The notes under the pieces were generated by a model. The model was not told the origin of the DNA. It saw only the letters and a list, made by a program, of their open reading frames with translations, and did not search any database. From Furcasterigmium furcatum (Eukaryota; Ascomycota; Sordariomycetes; Glomerellales; Plectosphaerellaceae), in NCBI GenBank assembly GCA_001599815.1, contig BCIA01000008.1, forward strand, positions 372,001-436,000: a stretch of DNA of 64,000 bases. Direction: 5' to 3'. Shown piece by piece: positions 47,909 to 60,000 of the stretch. The position numbers and the translations under genes were made by a program. Position 1 is the stretch's first letter. Each line of letters begins with the position of its first letter.

Positions 47909-48484
47909 AAGGTTACAATTGGACAGATGGCTCGAGGTAGCTTGGTAATCTAAGTACATGTAGTCATCTCCATACATGTATGTAGACCATAATCATTACG
48001 ATGCCAAGTATATCAAATAACACAGCCAATATATTGGCGGTTGCACGGCAGAACACGTGGTTAAGGGCGCACTCTTTACCGCGCTATAATGGCTAAAGTA
48101 CGGGAATCAAGGGGATATGTATGTTGACCGGCCGGTAGTGGCCACAATAACTACATGTCGCCTTGGCGTGTAATCACGGCTCCCGGATACGTGTGGACCT
48201 TCATCACGCGATTGCTCGGTCCGGAACGGGCCCCGCTCTCAGCCGCCCTGGCATGATCCGGATGTCCAGCATCCGGCCGAGCAACCTGGGCGGCGCTGAT
48301 TGAGCACTATCTCATTTGGTACTTTGGTCGTGAGGTCTCCCCTTTGGCACAGGGGATAATATGTTCTACTGGCCTGCCATAGGGAAATAAAGATTGAGTG
48401 GGTGAAGGGGATGCAGGTAACACTTCTTACTTAAACAGAAGCCATTCCTATCGACCCTTTACGGGATTCTGCTGTGACAAGCGC
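47909..48484. promoter_or_regulatory. Upstream region of acyltransferase
   Basis: The 576 bp hold no supported gene. The acyltransferase frame is open back to about 48398 but the first ATG in frame is at 48485. Confidence 0.45.
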
Positions 48485-50166
48485 ATGTCAAATATCCAGC
48501 ACCGGCTTCTCGAAGTTACAAGAAACATGGGTGAGGCTACCACTCAGCCTGGTGCCCTTATCACCCCTCTCCTACCCAAGGACCAGTATCGGCCACTCGA
48601 GAACCTGAGATCTACACTCTACTTCATCGTGAGAGAGAAGCTCGATGAACAAATCCTTCGGCAATCCCTCGAAACGCTAATCCGAGAGCACCTCCCGGTC
48701 CTTGGAGCCCGGCTGAAGCCCACCGGCGGAAATAATGCACTCGAGTATCACCTCACTCAACCGTTTCCAGATGATCACGTCCTCTTTGGGTGGTCAAGCA
48801 GCTCGATGTCGTCAAGTTTCGCCCACGTCACGCTTCTCAAAGGTCCGGTGCAGGAGGGCACAGCCATTACCTGGGGCACGCCGACGATAGAACTTGAAAA
48901 GCTATGGATCCCGACTGACTGGCCCTTGGAGCGCAAGTACGAGCAGCCAGATTGCCCTCTGCTTCTTGTTCATATCACGCACTACACAGATGCTACGGTA
49001 GTTGCGACCAGTCTCCCACATGCAGTAGCCGATCAGATGGGATACGCGAGTGTCATCGAAGCCTGGTTGGCGGTTGCTCAAGGAAAGACGCCGACTCCAT
49101 TGCTGCAGGTTCCGCGCAGCATCTTCGAAACCTCCTCCAGGTTCTCGGAGGAGGACTTGCGGGCAAAAGGGAATTATAGACTCAAGTCAATGCTGGAGAG
49201 GGTCGGGGTCATTGTGTCGCATGCCCTGGAAGTCATCTGGGAGCAGAAAGAAGAGCGTCGCCTATTGTTCCTATCGGAACAATCAGTCTCCAGGCTCAGA
49301 GAAAAGTACAGCCTTGCTGTCCAGGCTGAGCATGGCTCTGAATCTCCACCTCTGACAACCAGTGATGTTATTACAGGGATAATTACGAAGGTGAGCTCGC
49401 ACCATTTACTGTTAGCAGACGCGGTCGAGGACGCGCTGACTGGCCACGACAACAGCTTCGATACCTCAACCTCAAGAAGCCTACATTCCTATCCCTAAGC
49501 GGAACAGTCAATGGTATCGTCTACCCATCCCTCTCAAATTTCGCAATCGCTCATCCATGCGGCAGCTCGTGGTCGGCACCCCGCCCTCCCGCTCGGCCAG
49601 CCGTTCCTACACAACGCTCTCGGGTACAGCGATGCGCGATTCTGCATTAGCCCAGAAACCTCGGCAGCCGACATTGCCTACCAGAATCGTCTCGCCGTGA
49701 ACGAGGCTGTCAAGCTGGACAACATCGAGCGTTGTTTTGCCGTACACGCGGGAGTGTTCCAGGGCGGCTACTCGCCGCACATCGGCGAACCAGGCGACAC
49801 CACGTTCGCTGTGACCAACTGGATGGGCGCATGGAGAAACATTGACTTCACGGTCGCCTCACCACGGAAAAGCTCTACTCGGTTTGATTCGGCCATAAGT
49901 GCAGAGGTTGTACGGGCGGACGGCACGGCTCGGTCGCCGTCCATGATCATCCTGGGAATATCAATGGAACGGTCGATCAGTGTACTCCGGTGTAAGTCGT
50001 CGGCGCCCAGGTATTCAAGTAATCTTTCGCTAATACCGCAATAGTCAGCACGCAGATTATGTGCAGGGCCGAGGGGGGGTATTGGTGCGACTTCTCGTGT
50101 TCTAAGAACAACATGGAAGCCATCGACAGGTTGGTGGAGGGCGACCCGATGCTGGAGACGATTTGA
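48485..50166 (+). CDS. BAHD-type acyltransferase (transferase family)
   Basis: Acyl-CoA-dependent O- or N-acyltransferase. Four exons (48485-49390, 49456-49513, 49566-49991, 50045-50166) give 503 residues with all phases matching. The catalytic HxxxD reads HAVAD within SLPHAVADQMG. The second half starts with LTTSDVITGIITK, then VNARGRHPALP, restored by a 52-nt intron. VTNWMGAWRNIDF lies where the DFGWG structural motif usually is and replaces it. The C-terminus reads MCRAEGGYWCDFS. Fungal members modify alcohol groups of secondary metabolites or detoxify phenolics and trichothecene-like compounds. Which it does here cannot be told. The start could be slightly downstream at another Met (MGEATTQ). 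Confidence 0.87.
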
Positions 50167-50843
50167 CGCCCAAGTAGACGCTTGGGCCAGAGTCGCGCAC
50201 TGCGCTGTAATAGCGACAGATCGCGAACCGAGTTGTCGGGCCGGCCCGGGGTCCCAAGACGTCGTGGTCGGCGCTATGCCATGTGGTGTGGCGCCTGCGC
50301 GATGATGGAGATGGACTCATTTCCACCCGGGGTCGCGGGAGCTAAGCCTGGCCATTCCTGGGGAACTTGAATGATTCTGTGGGGAGATGGTGGCCGAGCA
50401 GGCTGATCAGGTCCTGGAAACTTGATCATGGAAAGCAGGCAATCCTTAGCACCAAATAAATCTTACCGTAATTGGTTCCATCACATAGGATATTGTGACT
50501 GCCTCGTGGCGAAAAGAATGCGGTTTCTCGTGATGTGAGTTCAGATACAACATCGCCCCTTCGTTCGTCGTCCAACGGACATGGGTCACGGCATCATGTG
50601 CCGTTTCCAAGCTCGGCGTCAACATGCGACGGCCACAGGGCCAGGGAGGGCTCCAGGCGCATTGACTTTAATGAGCCTTGGCATTCGGGCTCAGACTGGA
50701 TCTTGCCACTCGCGTTTTCTACTTATTTTCGCTCCCAAGTTCATCATCAGCGCGCTCGTCGACAGCGTTCTCCTACCACCCTGTCGAGTGACAACTTGGA
50801 CTTCAATTCCCACAGCAAGCGCGCACACACCCCAACGCCCGCC
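50167..50843. promoter_or_regulatory. Spacer upstream of surface protein gene
   Basis: The 677 bp between two co-directional genes contain no supported gene. The surface-protein frame stays open upstream, but the signal peptide fixes the start at 50844. Confidence 0.5.
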
Positions 50844-51713
50844 ATGCGTCCCGCATTCGCCCTCGCCGGCGCCGCAGCCTACCTCGGAGCCCTGGCCAGC
50901 GCCGGTGCCGGCGTCCTGGACGTCGGCCTCGTCTTCCCCCGCGCCAACGAGACGTACGAGCTCGGGCCCGACGACGACTTTTCCGTCGTCTTTGCGGTCC
51001 AGAACTTGCAGGCGGCCGAGCACCTCAACGCGCAGATCGAGTTCAAGATCGCCAACCTGACACGGAACGAGGAGGGATACTTCAGCGACGACGTCACCAG
51101 GTACGAGTTCGACCTTGGACGGTACAACTGGACCAACGGCACGAGCGCGGAGCCGTACTTTCGCTGGCACAACTTCAGGATCGACACGGAGGGCCCGTTC
51201 CGCGTCGTGTGGGATTTCAGCTGGGCCTCGTGCGACGAGGGCGACGGCGACGACGACCCCGTCAGGACCCAAAGCAACAGCGCCTACCAAGCCAACGGCC
51301 AGAAGAACTTCCTCGTCGACTTTGAGATCATCAAGCGCGGGGGCAAGGTCGACCTCGTCGCCGCCACGGCCAACACCACGGATGCGGGCGACGAGTGCCC
51401 GAACGACGGCATCACGGTCGAGGTGACGGACAAGACGCACGCGGACGTGCCTGTCAGCGACCGCGCCGAGGACGGCACCAGGACGTGCGCCGTGCTGGCG
51501 TCGTCCTCAACCACGCCGACGTCGAACCCGTGCAAGGTGAAGCTCGACAAGGCCACGGTCGAGAGCATGGAGGCTGCCGATTTCGAAAGGAGATGCAGGA
51601 GCCCCTGGCCGCCCGCCGAGTGTCCGGAGGAGGACGCCGCCGTTGCGACGTTGGCCGCAGCGGGTGTCTCTGGCCTTGCGGCCTTGCTTGGGGCCGTTTT
51701 TTTCCTTGCTTGA
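50844..51713 (+). CDS. Secreted GPI-anchored-like protein (DUF7136-like)
   Basis: Probable cell-surface protein of unknown function; a single exon of 289 residues. The signal peptide is MRPAFALAGAAAYLGALASAGA. The body starts with LDVGLVFPRANETYELG, which resembles the DUF7136 family of filamentous fungi. Several N-glycosylation sites (NET, NLT, NWT, NGT) and paired cysteines indicate secretion. The end is hydrophobic (VSGLAALLGAVFFLA) after a small-residue stretch, as for GPI attachment. Very high GC at third positions. No catalytic motif is visible. Confidence 0.82.
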   Translation: MRPAFALAGAAAYLGALASAGAGVLDVGLVFPRANETYELGPDDDFSVVFAVQNLQAAEHLNAQIEFKIANLTRNEEGYFSDDVTRYEFDLGRYNWTNGTSAEPYFRWHNFRIDTEGPFRVVWDFSWASCDEGDGDDDPVRTQSNSAYQANGQKNFLVDFEIIKRGGKVDLVAATANTTDAGDECPNDGITVEVTDKTHADVPVSDRAEDGTRTCAVLASSSTTPTSNPCKVKLDKATVESMEAADFERRCRSPWPPAECPEEDAAVATLAAAGVSGLAALLGAVFFLA

Positions 51714-52038
51714 TTTTATCGAGTATTCCCGTCTTTCTACATAGCGAATATAATTGATGACATTTCTCCCCACAAGATTGGGACGCGACGTACGAGGCAG
51801 CATTTGAAGAGATGACGGCCTAGAATGACGCTTCCGACGAAGTAGAAGTCGCCAATGGGCTTGAAGCCACTTGGTAAAACTTAACGGTCACTGACTTTCT
51901 GGCTGCGTGGGTGGCATGATCTGATAAAATTGGCTCGAGAACCCCCGGGTGGCTTCCGAACGTGTCACAGATTTGCTTGCCCGTGAATTATCCTCCATGG
52001 GGCTTGCGATGGCTTAAAGTGGCTTACAAACAAGAGTT
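51714..52038. promoter_or_regulatory. Spacer upstream of F-box gene
   Basis: The 325 bp hold no gene or recognisable motif. Confidence 0.4.
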
Positions 52039-53268
52039 ATGAACGCTACTGATCTTGTCGATGAATTCCTTGAAGATAAATATCAGCACCTTGCCGCCAC
52101 CCGTCCCTGTCCACACCAGCACATCACCACAGCTCACTCCCAACGTCTACCTCCACCATCATTCGAAGATCTGACCATGAGCCATAATATCTTACCGTGT
52201 CGACGGACTCCGACCCCCAAGGTTCTATTCCGATACTTGTTCCCAAGGGCAAAACCCGCTCACCAAGTCTCAACCTTGCTAGACGAGTCCCTCTTCCTGC
52301 GGCTACCTCTGGATATCATCTTTACCATCACAGACCACCTCGAAGCTGAAGATATCTTCTTGCTGTCTCTGAGCTGCAAAATCTTGCTCGTCTCTTTGAG
52401 GAGGCCGAAATGGAATGACCTGCCCAGGCCCAGGAAGAATCATTTCCTCGAGTGTCTGGCACGCGACTTGATGGCCACACACTATTTCTGCCCTGAATGC
52501 AAGCAGCTCCTCGTCCATGACAAAGAAAACATCCCCAAGCTCAATAACGATTTCTACACTCGTTTTGGGAAGCTCCGTTGCTCTGCGCATGACTTTTCGC
52601 CCAGCAGTTGGTGGTCGAGGGACCAGCTGAAGCTGGACTATCACGTTGCCCGCCAAGTCATGAATCGCCATTTCTTCGGCGCTCCAGCGGGTCTTCCCTT
52701 GGACATCCTGAACTTTGGGATTAGGTCTCTCCCTCTTTCTGATTTGGAGAGGAAGTTGATGTTCACCCGCCAGCGGAGCTGGGACGTGTCTGTCACTGCC
52801 AGAATTATCCACGATAAGCTTTACCTGGCATCTGTCCACAGGCTGAAGATTTTCAGATACAGTCCGGCTTGCCCGGGTGTGGGGAGGCAAATGTGCCGGC
52901 TGTGCAGACATCAAGACGCTGCAGACTGGGAAACCACCAAGTCGAGGACGACGTGGGGTCTTCACGTTCCGAACAAGCCGTGGCACGATTCGTGTCGGAA
53001 CTGCCCAAATGATTTCACATATGAGATCTCAAGTGTTTCCAAGCATTGGATCACCATCAGAATTCAAGGCTTTCACTTACTTGGAAGCGCCCGGACTCTC
53101 GCAGATTGGAAGGAGAGGCTTGAGACGAGGCGGATATCAAGAAGGGCAGATGCGAATGGGGTCAGCATGTTCGCTGTAGGCTTCATACGTTATGCGTGGC
53201 AGACAAGAGGGGAGGAAGGCGGGCATGTTGAAACTCTTGAGTTGCCTGCCAGATGGAAGCGGGCTTGA
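52039..53268 (+). CDS. F-box-like protein
   Basis: Single-exon gene of 409 residues from the ATG at 52039. Residues near 87-120 (FLRLPLDIIFTITDHLEAED and then IFLLSLSCK) fit an F-box, which would bind Skp1 in an SCF ubiquitin ligase. Downstream are two CxxC pairs (FCPECK near 150, CRLCRH near 289) that might bind zinc, and a Trp-rich C-terminal part with no known repeats. This layout is common in large lineage-specific fungal F-box families. The target protein is unknown. Confidence 0.8.
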   Translation: MNATDLVDEFLEDKYQHLAATRPCPHQHITTAHSQRLPPPSFEDLTMSHNILPCRRTPTPKVLFRYLFPRAKPAHQVSTLLDESLFLRLPLDIIFTITDHLEAEDIFLLSLSCKILLVSLRRPKWNDLPRPRKNHFLECLARDLMATHYFCPECKQLLVHDKENIPKLNNDFYTRFGKLRCSAHDFSPSSWWSRDQLKLDYHVARQVMNRHFFGAPAGLPLDILNFGIRSLPLSDLERKLMFTRQRSWDVSVTARIIHDKLYLASVHRLKIFRYSPACPGVGRQMCRLCRHQDAADWETTKSRTTWGLHVPNKPWHDSCRNCPNDFTYEISSVSKHWITIRIQGFHLLGSARTLADWKERLETRRISRRADANGVSMFAVGFIRYAWQTRGEEGGHVETLELPARWKRA

Positions 53269-54106
53269 CACTGCGTCTTCGAGACTGGTAGTCTAACCCT
53301 TCGCTCACCACAAAACTTAGTAGATATCGGACACTGAATCTACCAGGTCACTGATAAAACGGGATATTAAAAGTCTCAGGCATAGTATAAGTGGCCGACC
53401 GCCGCACCCCCAAAGGACACGCAAAACTGATTCCAGTTGGAGAACAGCATAGAGCCTGCAAACACCTCGTCGCTACTGCCGAGAGATGACGAACCCCGGA
53501 AAGATGCCATCGCAAAAGAAGATGCTCTCGCAAGCGCTGCAGAAGGTGAGTGCTGCCTGTCAACTCGACATTGCCCAGAATTACGACGGTGCTCGCCAGT
53601 CATACGCTGAGGCATGCGATCTCCTGGCGCAGGTCGTCTTGACAACTTCGGAAGACGAAAAAAGAAAAGGCTCGAGGCCATTGTAAGCAAATCAAGGGCA
53701 ACAAGGAGGGATCTGCACCAAGTACTGCCTGACTATTTCGCAGAGGCATACATGTAGATGCAGAATGAACGAGTTGGATCAAAGGCGAGCATCTTGGTCT
53801 CCAGGCGACATAGCGGTCCCGTCCAACGAGAGAGTCTGATCCTGCAGCTTGTTCCAATGATCTCAGTAGAAGAAGGCGAGGGTGGATTGTTGTGGGCCGT
53901 CGGCTGTTCGTTCGGTTGTGTCCAGCACGCGAGACTCCGATGGGATTGCCGAGCGGACTATCTCAAGTCCGCCGATCCAACACGACGCCGACGGCATTGG
54001 AAGCCCCTCCAAACCGCAACGAAGTACAGCGCTTGGATTCTCAAAATCTCTCACACGAGGAGACTCATTCATTCAATCATCCACTGAGAAATTCCCCAAA
54101 GTCAAC
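53269..54106. other. Intergenic region with MIT-domain remnant
   Basis: The 838 bp between the F-box gene and an alpha/beta hydrolase hold only the remnant described at 53486-53757. The hydrolase frame is open upstream to about 53882 without an ATG and is taken as 5' UTR. Confidence 0.5.
53486..53757 (+). pseudogene. MIT-domain fragment with frameshift
   Basis: The frame from 53486 encodes ALQKVSAACQLDIAQNYDGA, then RQSYAEACDLLAQVVL, closely resembling a microtubule-interacting-and-transport domain. After TSEDEK it runs into RKGSRPL and a stop. Shifting one base in the A-rich run near 53658-53670 continues as KRLEAIVSKSRAT up to a stop at 53755-53757, as expected for the third helix. No further domain (such as an AAA ATPase or protease) follows. 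This is best read as a broken partial duplicate, though a sequencing indel in the A-run or a small spliced protein is possible. Confidence 0.6.
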
Positions 54107-55452
54107 ATGGCGCCCTCCACAGCGGACCCTGACCACACGACAGTGGTGAACCCCATTGATCCCAGCTTTCTCGACCGCATGGATCAAGATTTCATTGAGT
54201 ACTATAACAAGAACATCGGGTGCAAGCCACCGACACACACCGTCACAATCGCCGACATGCGCGCGAACGGCCAAAAGTACGCGTCGGCGTGGTATCAGGA
54301 CTACTCCAACCTGCCGTTCGTCAGCGACAGCACGATCAAGTCAGACGACGGTCACGAGTTCGCCGTCCGACGCTATAGTCCTGACCCTGAGACATCTCCC
54401 TTTGGCAAGGGACCTTACCCGATTCACGTTAACTTCCACGGTATGAGCTCATGTCCCCACTGCGGGCTTCAAGGGGATCCTCTTGGATGTGATCAATTCG
54501 TACTGACATCGAAACCTTCCAACCTGAAAGGTGGCGGTTTTACCTTTGGCAACCTGGAAGCAGACTCGGAGCTGTGCCTGGCCTGGCGGAACAGGTTGGG
54601 GATAATCGTTCTGGACGTGGACTACAGACTCTGCCCTGGTATGTCTGAGTCGCCCCGGCATCCATCCTTACCTGAAATCCTTACCTGAAAACATGCTGAC
54701 GTGGAGCAACAGAAAACGCCTTCGGCAAGGGCCACGATGATGCCTTCGCATCGATTCGTTGGGTACGTTTGTGAATGCCTGTTTCTCCTCATGCTCACAT
54801 CGGCCGTGGCATGGTTTAGACCTGACATTTCCCAAGGTCTATGAACATGCCAGCGAGATCAACGCGCGACCTGACTCAATCTCCATCGGAGGCATCTCTG
54901 CCGGCGCAACCCTCAGCGCCGTCTGCCAGCAGCTGGCCCGCGATGCCGGCATTCCCCTGAAACTCGGTACGTCAAAGCAGCCCGCGGGTCTCTCGTGGAT
55001 ATGGATTAACGCCAATAGCCATTCTTGCTGTCCCCTGCGTCATCTTCTATGACGAAATCACCGCCCCCGAGCAATCCCCGTTCCCTTCGTTCACGGAGAA
55101 CGCTCTGGCTCCCTGCCTGAACTGGAAGCGCATCGACTACTTCCGCGGGCACTGGGCACCCAAGTCCGATGCTGAGAGGGAGGCTCTTCATGCCAGGGGC
55201 AATTTCTTCCGGAACCCTCTGGAGGGGAATTTGGAGGGCGTTTGCGACACGATTGTTGGTGTTGCTTCTGCCGACCCGTTCCGCGACGAAGGCGAGGCGT
55301 ACGCACGCCGTCTGGTGGAAGCCGGCGTCAGGACCACGGCACGCAGGTACAGCGGGGTCCCGCACCCGTTCGTGCACATGGCTGGTGTCAGAAAGGCCGA
55401 GATATGGCTGGACGATGTTACCGCGGAGCTGAAGCGGGTTCACCTGCCATGA
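54107..55452 (+). CDS. Alpha/beta hydrolase, Abhydrolase_3 type
   Basis: Cytosolic carboxylic-ester hydrolase. The ATG at 54107 follows an AAC in good context. Five exons are read. The oxyanion HGGG is completed across the first intron (NFHG to GGFTFGNLE). VDYRLCPEN is the usual strand before the nucleophile. The nucleophile is in GGISAGATLS, the acid likely Asp in SADPFRDEG, and the His in GVPHPFVHM. An intron inside the core near 54764-54838 and another after PLKL restore the frame. About 360 residues. Head-to-tail with the PhzF gene, so the two may serve one route. Confidence 0.86.
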
Positions 55453-55970
55453 GGAGCGGGAAGTCCCCTGCAGCCAGTTGAGCTGTGTCCGAGGCTGCCC
55501 AGCCAGAGTTGTGGCGCCGATGTGGCGCCTGCGAGTGCGGAGGAAGATAGGAGGTGGCTGAGGGGGGTTGAGATCAATGATGCATGTCCCAAGCGAAGTT
55601 CTGTTCTCCTGCAGGACACCTGGAAGCCAACATTGCTGTCCATCTCTGACCGTATGAGCGCACCGGTGCTGGGTCTGTCTAGGCTAGCTGAGATGACTAA
55701 CGGGCGGTAAACTAACGAACCTCAGCTCGGGTTCCCTCGGCCTTCCATCTCCAAAGTACCAGCCCTGATCTCAGATCCGGCGGCATCCCGAGTGGAGCGC
55801 ACGCCCTTCGCTCAGGTCGCTGTCAGAGTAAGAGTCATTGTCGAGGGGGAGGTCTGAGTCAAGGTAGTCTTATTTCAACCTCTCCATTATCGCAACGAGA
55901 CACACAAACCTCGTCCGCTGCTTGCTATTAGCAAATCGCCACTCACGAAGAATCCATTCAATCTGCTGCA
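55453..55970. promoter_or_regulatory. PhzF promoter region
   Basis: The 518 bp carry no supported gene or clear motif. Confidence 0.4.
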
Positions 55971-56933
55971 ATGGCCGCCGACCTCAAGTTTGTGACGTTG
56001 GACGTCTTTACCACGACGCCGTACAAGGGAAACCCTCTCGGGGTCGTCCACCTCCCACCCCCCAGCCAGGGCATCACCCTCTCCCAGGTGCAGAAGCAAG
56101 CCATTGCGCGAGAGTTCAATCTCTCCGAGACGGTCTTCATCCACGATGTCGACGCCGACGACAAAGACCCCCGCACCCGTCGCATCGACATCTTCATGAC
56201 CAACAAGGAGCTCCCCTTCGCCGGACATCCCACCATCGGAGCGGCCGCCTACCTCCAGGCGCAAAACATCGACAAGCTGATCACAAAGGCTGGTCCCATC
56301 CCGATTCGTGTCGACGCCGGAGACGCTGGCCTCGTCAGGGCCGCCATTCCGCATGATACGCACCTCAACTCCAAGGTCCTCGGCGATGTTGAGTCTCACC
56401 TGCTGCCGAACTCGTTGCATCCCAACCCCGAGATTAAGGCCGCAGAGCTTGCAGCCCCCCTCTTCAGCATCGTCAACGGCATGACCTTCGCGCTCATTCG
56501 CCTCCCGTCCCTCGAGTCGCTTTCCAAGGTCACCACGGGACCCTTCCCCGTCGCAACCAAGACCGTCATGGACACCGAATGGAACAACACGTTCCTGGGG
56601 CGGTACTATAACGTCCTCGTCGACACCAGTGTCTCCGAGGCGGGTGTGAGGACCGTCAAGCTGCGGACGAGGATGGTGGAGGACGTGATCGAAGACCCGG
56701 CAACGGGGTCTGCGGCCTGCGCTCTGACGAGCTATCTCGCTCTTCACGAGTACACTGAGACGGAGATCCGGTTTGAAGTCACACAGGGCGTTGAGATGGG
56801 GAGGCAGAGCGATATTTTCATTGATATCAAGGCGGATGGAGAAGGTAGCGCGAGACGCCTCCAGGAAGTGCTCCTCGGCGGAAAGGCGAGGCAGATCATG
56901 GCTGGGACCATTGCTGTTCCTCCTAGCACGTAA
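55971..56933 (+). CDS. PhzF-family isomerase/epimerase-like protein
   Basis: Single-exon protein of 320 residues with the two-fold diaminopimelate-epimerase-like structure. The opening FVTLDVFTTTPYKGNPLGVV is characteristic. The conserved catalytic Glu is in NLSETVF near residue 52. The second half of the site is given by ELPFAGHPTIGAA and EDPATGSAACAL. No signal peptide. Known relatives isomerise dihydro-hydroxyanthranilate in phenazine synthesis, but fungal members have unknown substrates. Convergent with the 5-oxoprolinase gene, 163 bp between stops. Confidence 0.93.
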   Translation: MAADLKFVTLDVFTTTPYKGNPLGVVHLPPPSQGITLSQVQKQAIAREFNLSETVFIHDVDADDKDPRTRRIDIFMTNKELPFAGHPTIGAAAYLQAQNIDKLITKAGPIPIRVDAGDAGLVRAAIPHDTHLNSKVLGDVESHLLPNSLHPNPEIKAAELAAPLFSIVNGMTFALIRLPSLESLSKVTTGPFPVATKTVMDTEWNNTFLGRYYNVLVDTSVSEAGVRTVKLRTRMVEDVIEDPATGSAACALTSYLALHEYTETEIRFEVTQGVEMGRQSDIFIDIKADGEGSARRLQEVLLGGKARQIMAGTIAVPPST

Positions 56934-57096
56934 TTTTATTGCAAGAAGGATATCTACTCAAGGATTTAGGAATCATTCTGCAGCAGAAGGCAAAATGGCA
57001 ATACATGGAAGATTCATCAGTATCAGAAACCTTACTATCTGGGATGTGACTGCTACTCCAACAACATCATGTACCAAATCAACATCTCAAGTTCAA

Positions 57097-60000
57097 TCAG
57101 ATCCCGTCAGCTCCCCAACTGCCCCATTTGCTGTGGTCGTTGACCCCGTTGACCCTGGTCAGCTTAGTCCCGTTGACACCATTGCCGTTCGTCGCAGCTC
57201 CCGACGCCACTTCCACGGGCCCGAAACCACCACCCGACGGCGTGTCCATCACGAGCTGGTCCCCGGGCCCCAGCCTCACCATCCCCCTCTGCCCCAAGTT
57301 CACGGCCCTGAACGACCCGTCCGCCAGCCTCTTATTCCACGTATTCCGCCCGCACGCCCCGTCCTCTCCCCCGCGCAGTCCGTATGGCCTCGTCGTCCGC
57401 CTCTCCGTAATCACACTGAACGTCAGCGGCGCCAGCGCCTCATACACCCTCCTGCACCCGTCTCCGCCGCGGAACGCCCCCTTCCCGCCAGTGCCGCGCC
57501 GGATGCTGAACTCCCTCATCAGCACGGGGTACCTCTTCTCCACGAGCTCTGCGTCCGTGATGCGCGTGTTCGTCATGTGCGTGTGCACGGCGCTGGCTCC
57601 GTGCCACGTCGGCCCGGCCCCCGCGCCGCCGCAGATGGTCTCGCCGAACGCGTAGCTGAAGTTCTTCGTCCGCCCCGTCGCCGGGTCGAGCGTCTCGCCC
57701 CCGAAGAAGCCGACGCAGTTCATGCACCCCTGCGACGCGGCAGCGGCCTCGAACGCCTGCAGAATCGTGTCACAGATGCGCTGCGACGTGTGCGTGTTGC
57801 CGGCGCACACGGCCGCCGCATCGGACGGGTTGAGGAAGCACCCCGTCGGCAGGATGATGGTGATGGGCGCCAGGCACCCCTGGTTGAGCGGGATGTCGGA
57901 GCCGATCATCGTGCGGAGGCAGAAGATGATGCCCGAGTAGGTCAGCGCCTTGGGCGCGTTCATGTTGCCGTGCAGCTCCGGCGTGGTGCCGCTAAAGTCG
58001 AACGTGGCATCGCCGTTGGGCCCGATGCGGACCTCGAGCTCGATGCGGGAGCTGTTATCCATGAGGCCCGTTGCCCGGAGGATGCCGCCGGGGTGCTCTT
58101 GTAGAGCCGCCCTGAGGAACTGCCGGACAGCAGTCTCGGCATTGGACTGGATAGCGTTCATGTACAGGTGGACCGTCTTCTGCCCGTACTGGTCGATGAG
58201 CTTGCTGAGGAGCTTGGCGCCCTTGTTGTTGGCGGCCGCAAAGGCCTGCAGGTCCGTGATGTTGTCGCTCAGGCGCTGTGTGCTGTTGCACCCGGGCCGC
58301 GTGCCGGGCTCTGCGAAGATGCGAGCGATGCCATCTTCGTCGAAGCGGCCGTCACGGATCATGGTGAAGGTCCGGATGGCAACGCCCTCCTGCCACAGTT
58401 CCGTGGAATTTGGCGGCATCGAAGTGCCTTCCGAGCCGCCAATATCTGTGTGGTGTCCGCGCGACGCCAGGAAGAAGAGGATCTGCTTGCCGTCGTGGTC
58501 GAACACGGGGGTCACGACAGTCAGGTCAGGCAGATGGGTTCCGCCGTTTACTGGACAGAGGCACCGTCAGTGAAATTCGTTCACATCAATAGCCGTGCAA
58601 ACATACCTGGGTGGTTCGTAACATAGACATCTCCCGGCCGCATGTCAGCCCCGACGAGGTCGATCTGACCCTTGACCGCGTAGCTCATGCTCCCCAGGAA
58701 GACGGGCACATGCGGTGCGTTGGCCACCAAGTCACCGTTCGGCCCAAAGATGGCACACGCAAAGTCCAGCCTCTCCTTGATGTTCAGGGAGACGCAAGTC
58801 TTCTGCAAGGCGCGGCCCATTTGCTCTGCGATGCTCATGAACCGATGTCCGAAGAGAGAGAGCTGCACAGGGTCGACCGTCACCGCATCAGCCTTGTGGG
58901 CCTCTGGGCTCTTCACGTCGATGACAATGTGGTTCGACAGGAGGCTTGCTTGGCACTCCGGGGCCACAACAATCGTCTGCGTGTTATCAATGATGACGGC
59001 GGGCCCGGCGACGAGGTTGCCAACGGTGAGATCCTTGAGGCGGACCACGACCGAGTCGTGATGACCGCCATGCTTGAAGTACACGGGGCGCTGGGCGCGC
59101 GTCAGTTTCGGAAAGCATCAGGGAATGTCATGTGGTCGTACCTTTTCAGCTGCTACCTTGTCGGCATTGATGGCCTCGAACTTGCCTTCCCGAAGCTCCC
59201 GCTCAAGAGCCTCGTTGTCCTTGGTGTTCTCGGAGCTGACGCCAATGGCCCTTACTCGGATGTCATCCACCAGCACGTCTCTGCTCTCCGGCAGCACAAA
59301 GGAGAACTCGCGAAGGTGCTCCGAGATGAAAGCCTTCTTCCAGTCGCCGTCCGAGGGCTCCAGAATCATGAGAGTCGTGTCGCTGCCGCGGTAGCGGAGG
59401 TTGAGATATACTTCATGCCGCACCGCAGTCTCGTCGAGCCCTTGAGTGAGGAGGACGGCAGCTGTCTTCTCACGAAGGCTCTGGTGGCGGGCGCTGATCT
59501 TTGCCATGGAAGCCGGTTGGAGGACCTCGTTGCAAGGTTCCTGTGCTTCCTGGACGACCTCGGCCAAAGCCATGCCTGGGAAGGATCAGCATAGTTCACA
59601 AAAGGGGTCGAATCCAGGGCGACCTACCGTAAGCAGACAAGAGACTCGAGTACTTATGCATCACGACCTTCGAGATACCTAGGTTCTCGGCAATCTCACA
59701 GGCATGCTGCCCGCCGGCACCTCCAAAGACGGCCAGGTTGTGCGAGGTGATCTCGAATCCTCTCGCCTCGGTGAGAGAGCGAATGGGCCTGCACATGGTC
59801 TCGTTGGCAACCTCGATGAACCCCACGGCCACTTCTTCAGGGGTCGCCTTTCGGCCAGTGTCCTTGGCAATCTCCTCGGCGAGCACGGAGAATTTCTTCC
59901 GGACGAGATCCACATCCAGCCCCTCGTTTTCGTTCGGGCCGAAAATCTTGGGGAAGTGTTCCGGCAGGAGACGGCCCAGGAGCAGGTTGGCATCCGTGAT

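Noticed and set aside
46439..47977. 512-residue minus-strand frame across the protease
   Set aside because: It is opposite a protease with signal peptide and full triad; its translation is Gly/Ala/Val-rich with no domain.
48485..50166. Acyltransferase as a broken gene split in two frames
   Set aside because: Three short introns rejoin all frames, total codon count is exact and the HxxxD site is intact.
58611..59594. 327-residue plus-strand frame opposite the 5-oxoprolinase
   Set aside because: Shadow of a GC-rich gene: the minus strand carries clear, conserved hydantoinase motifs in the same interval and the plus frame has none.
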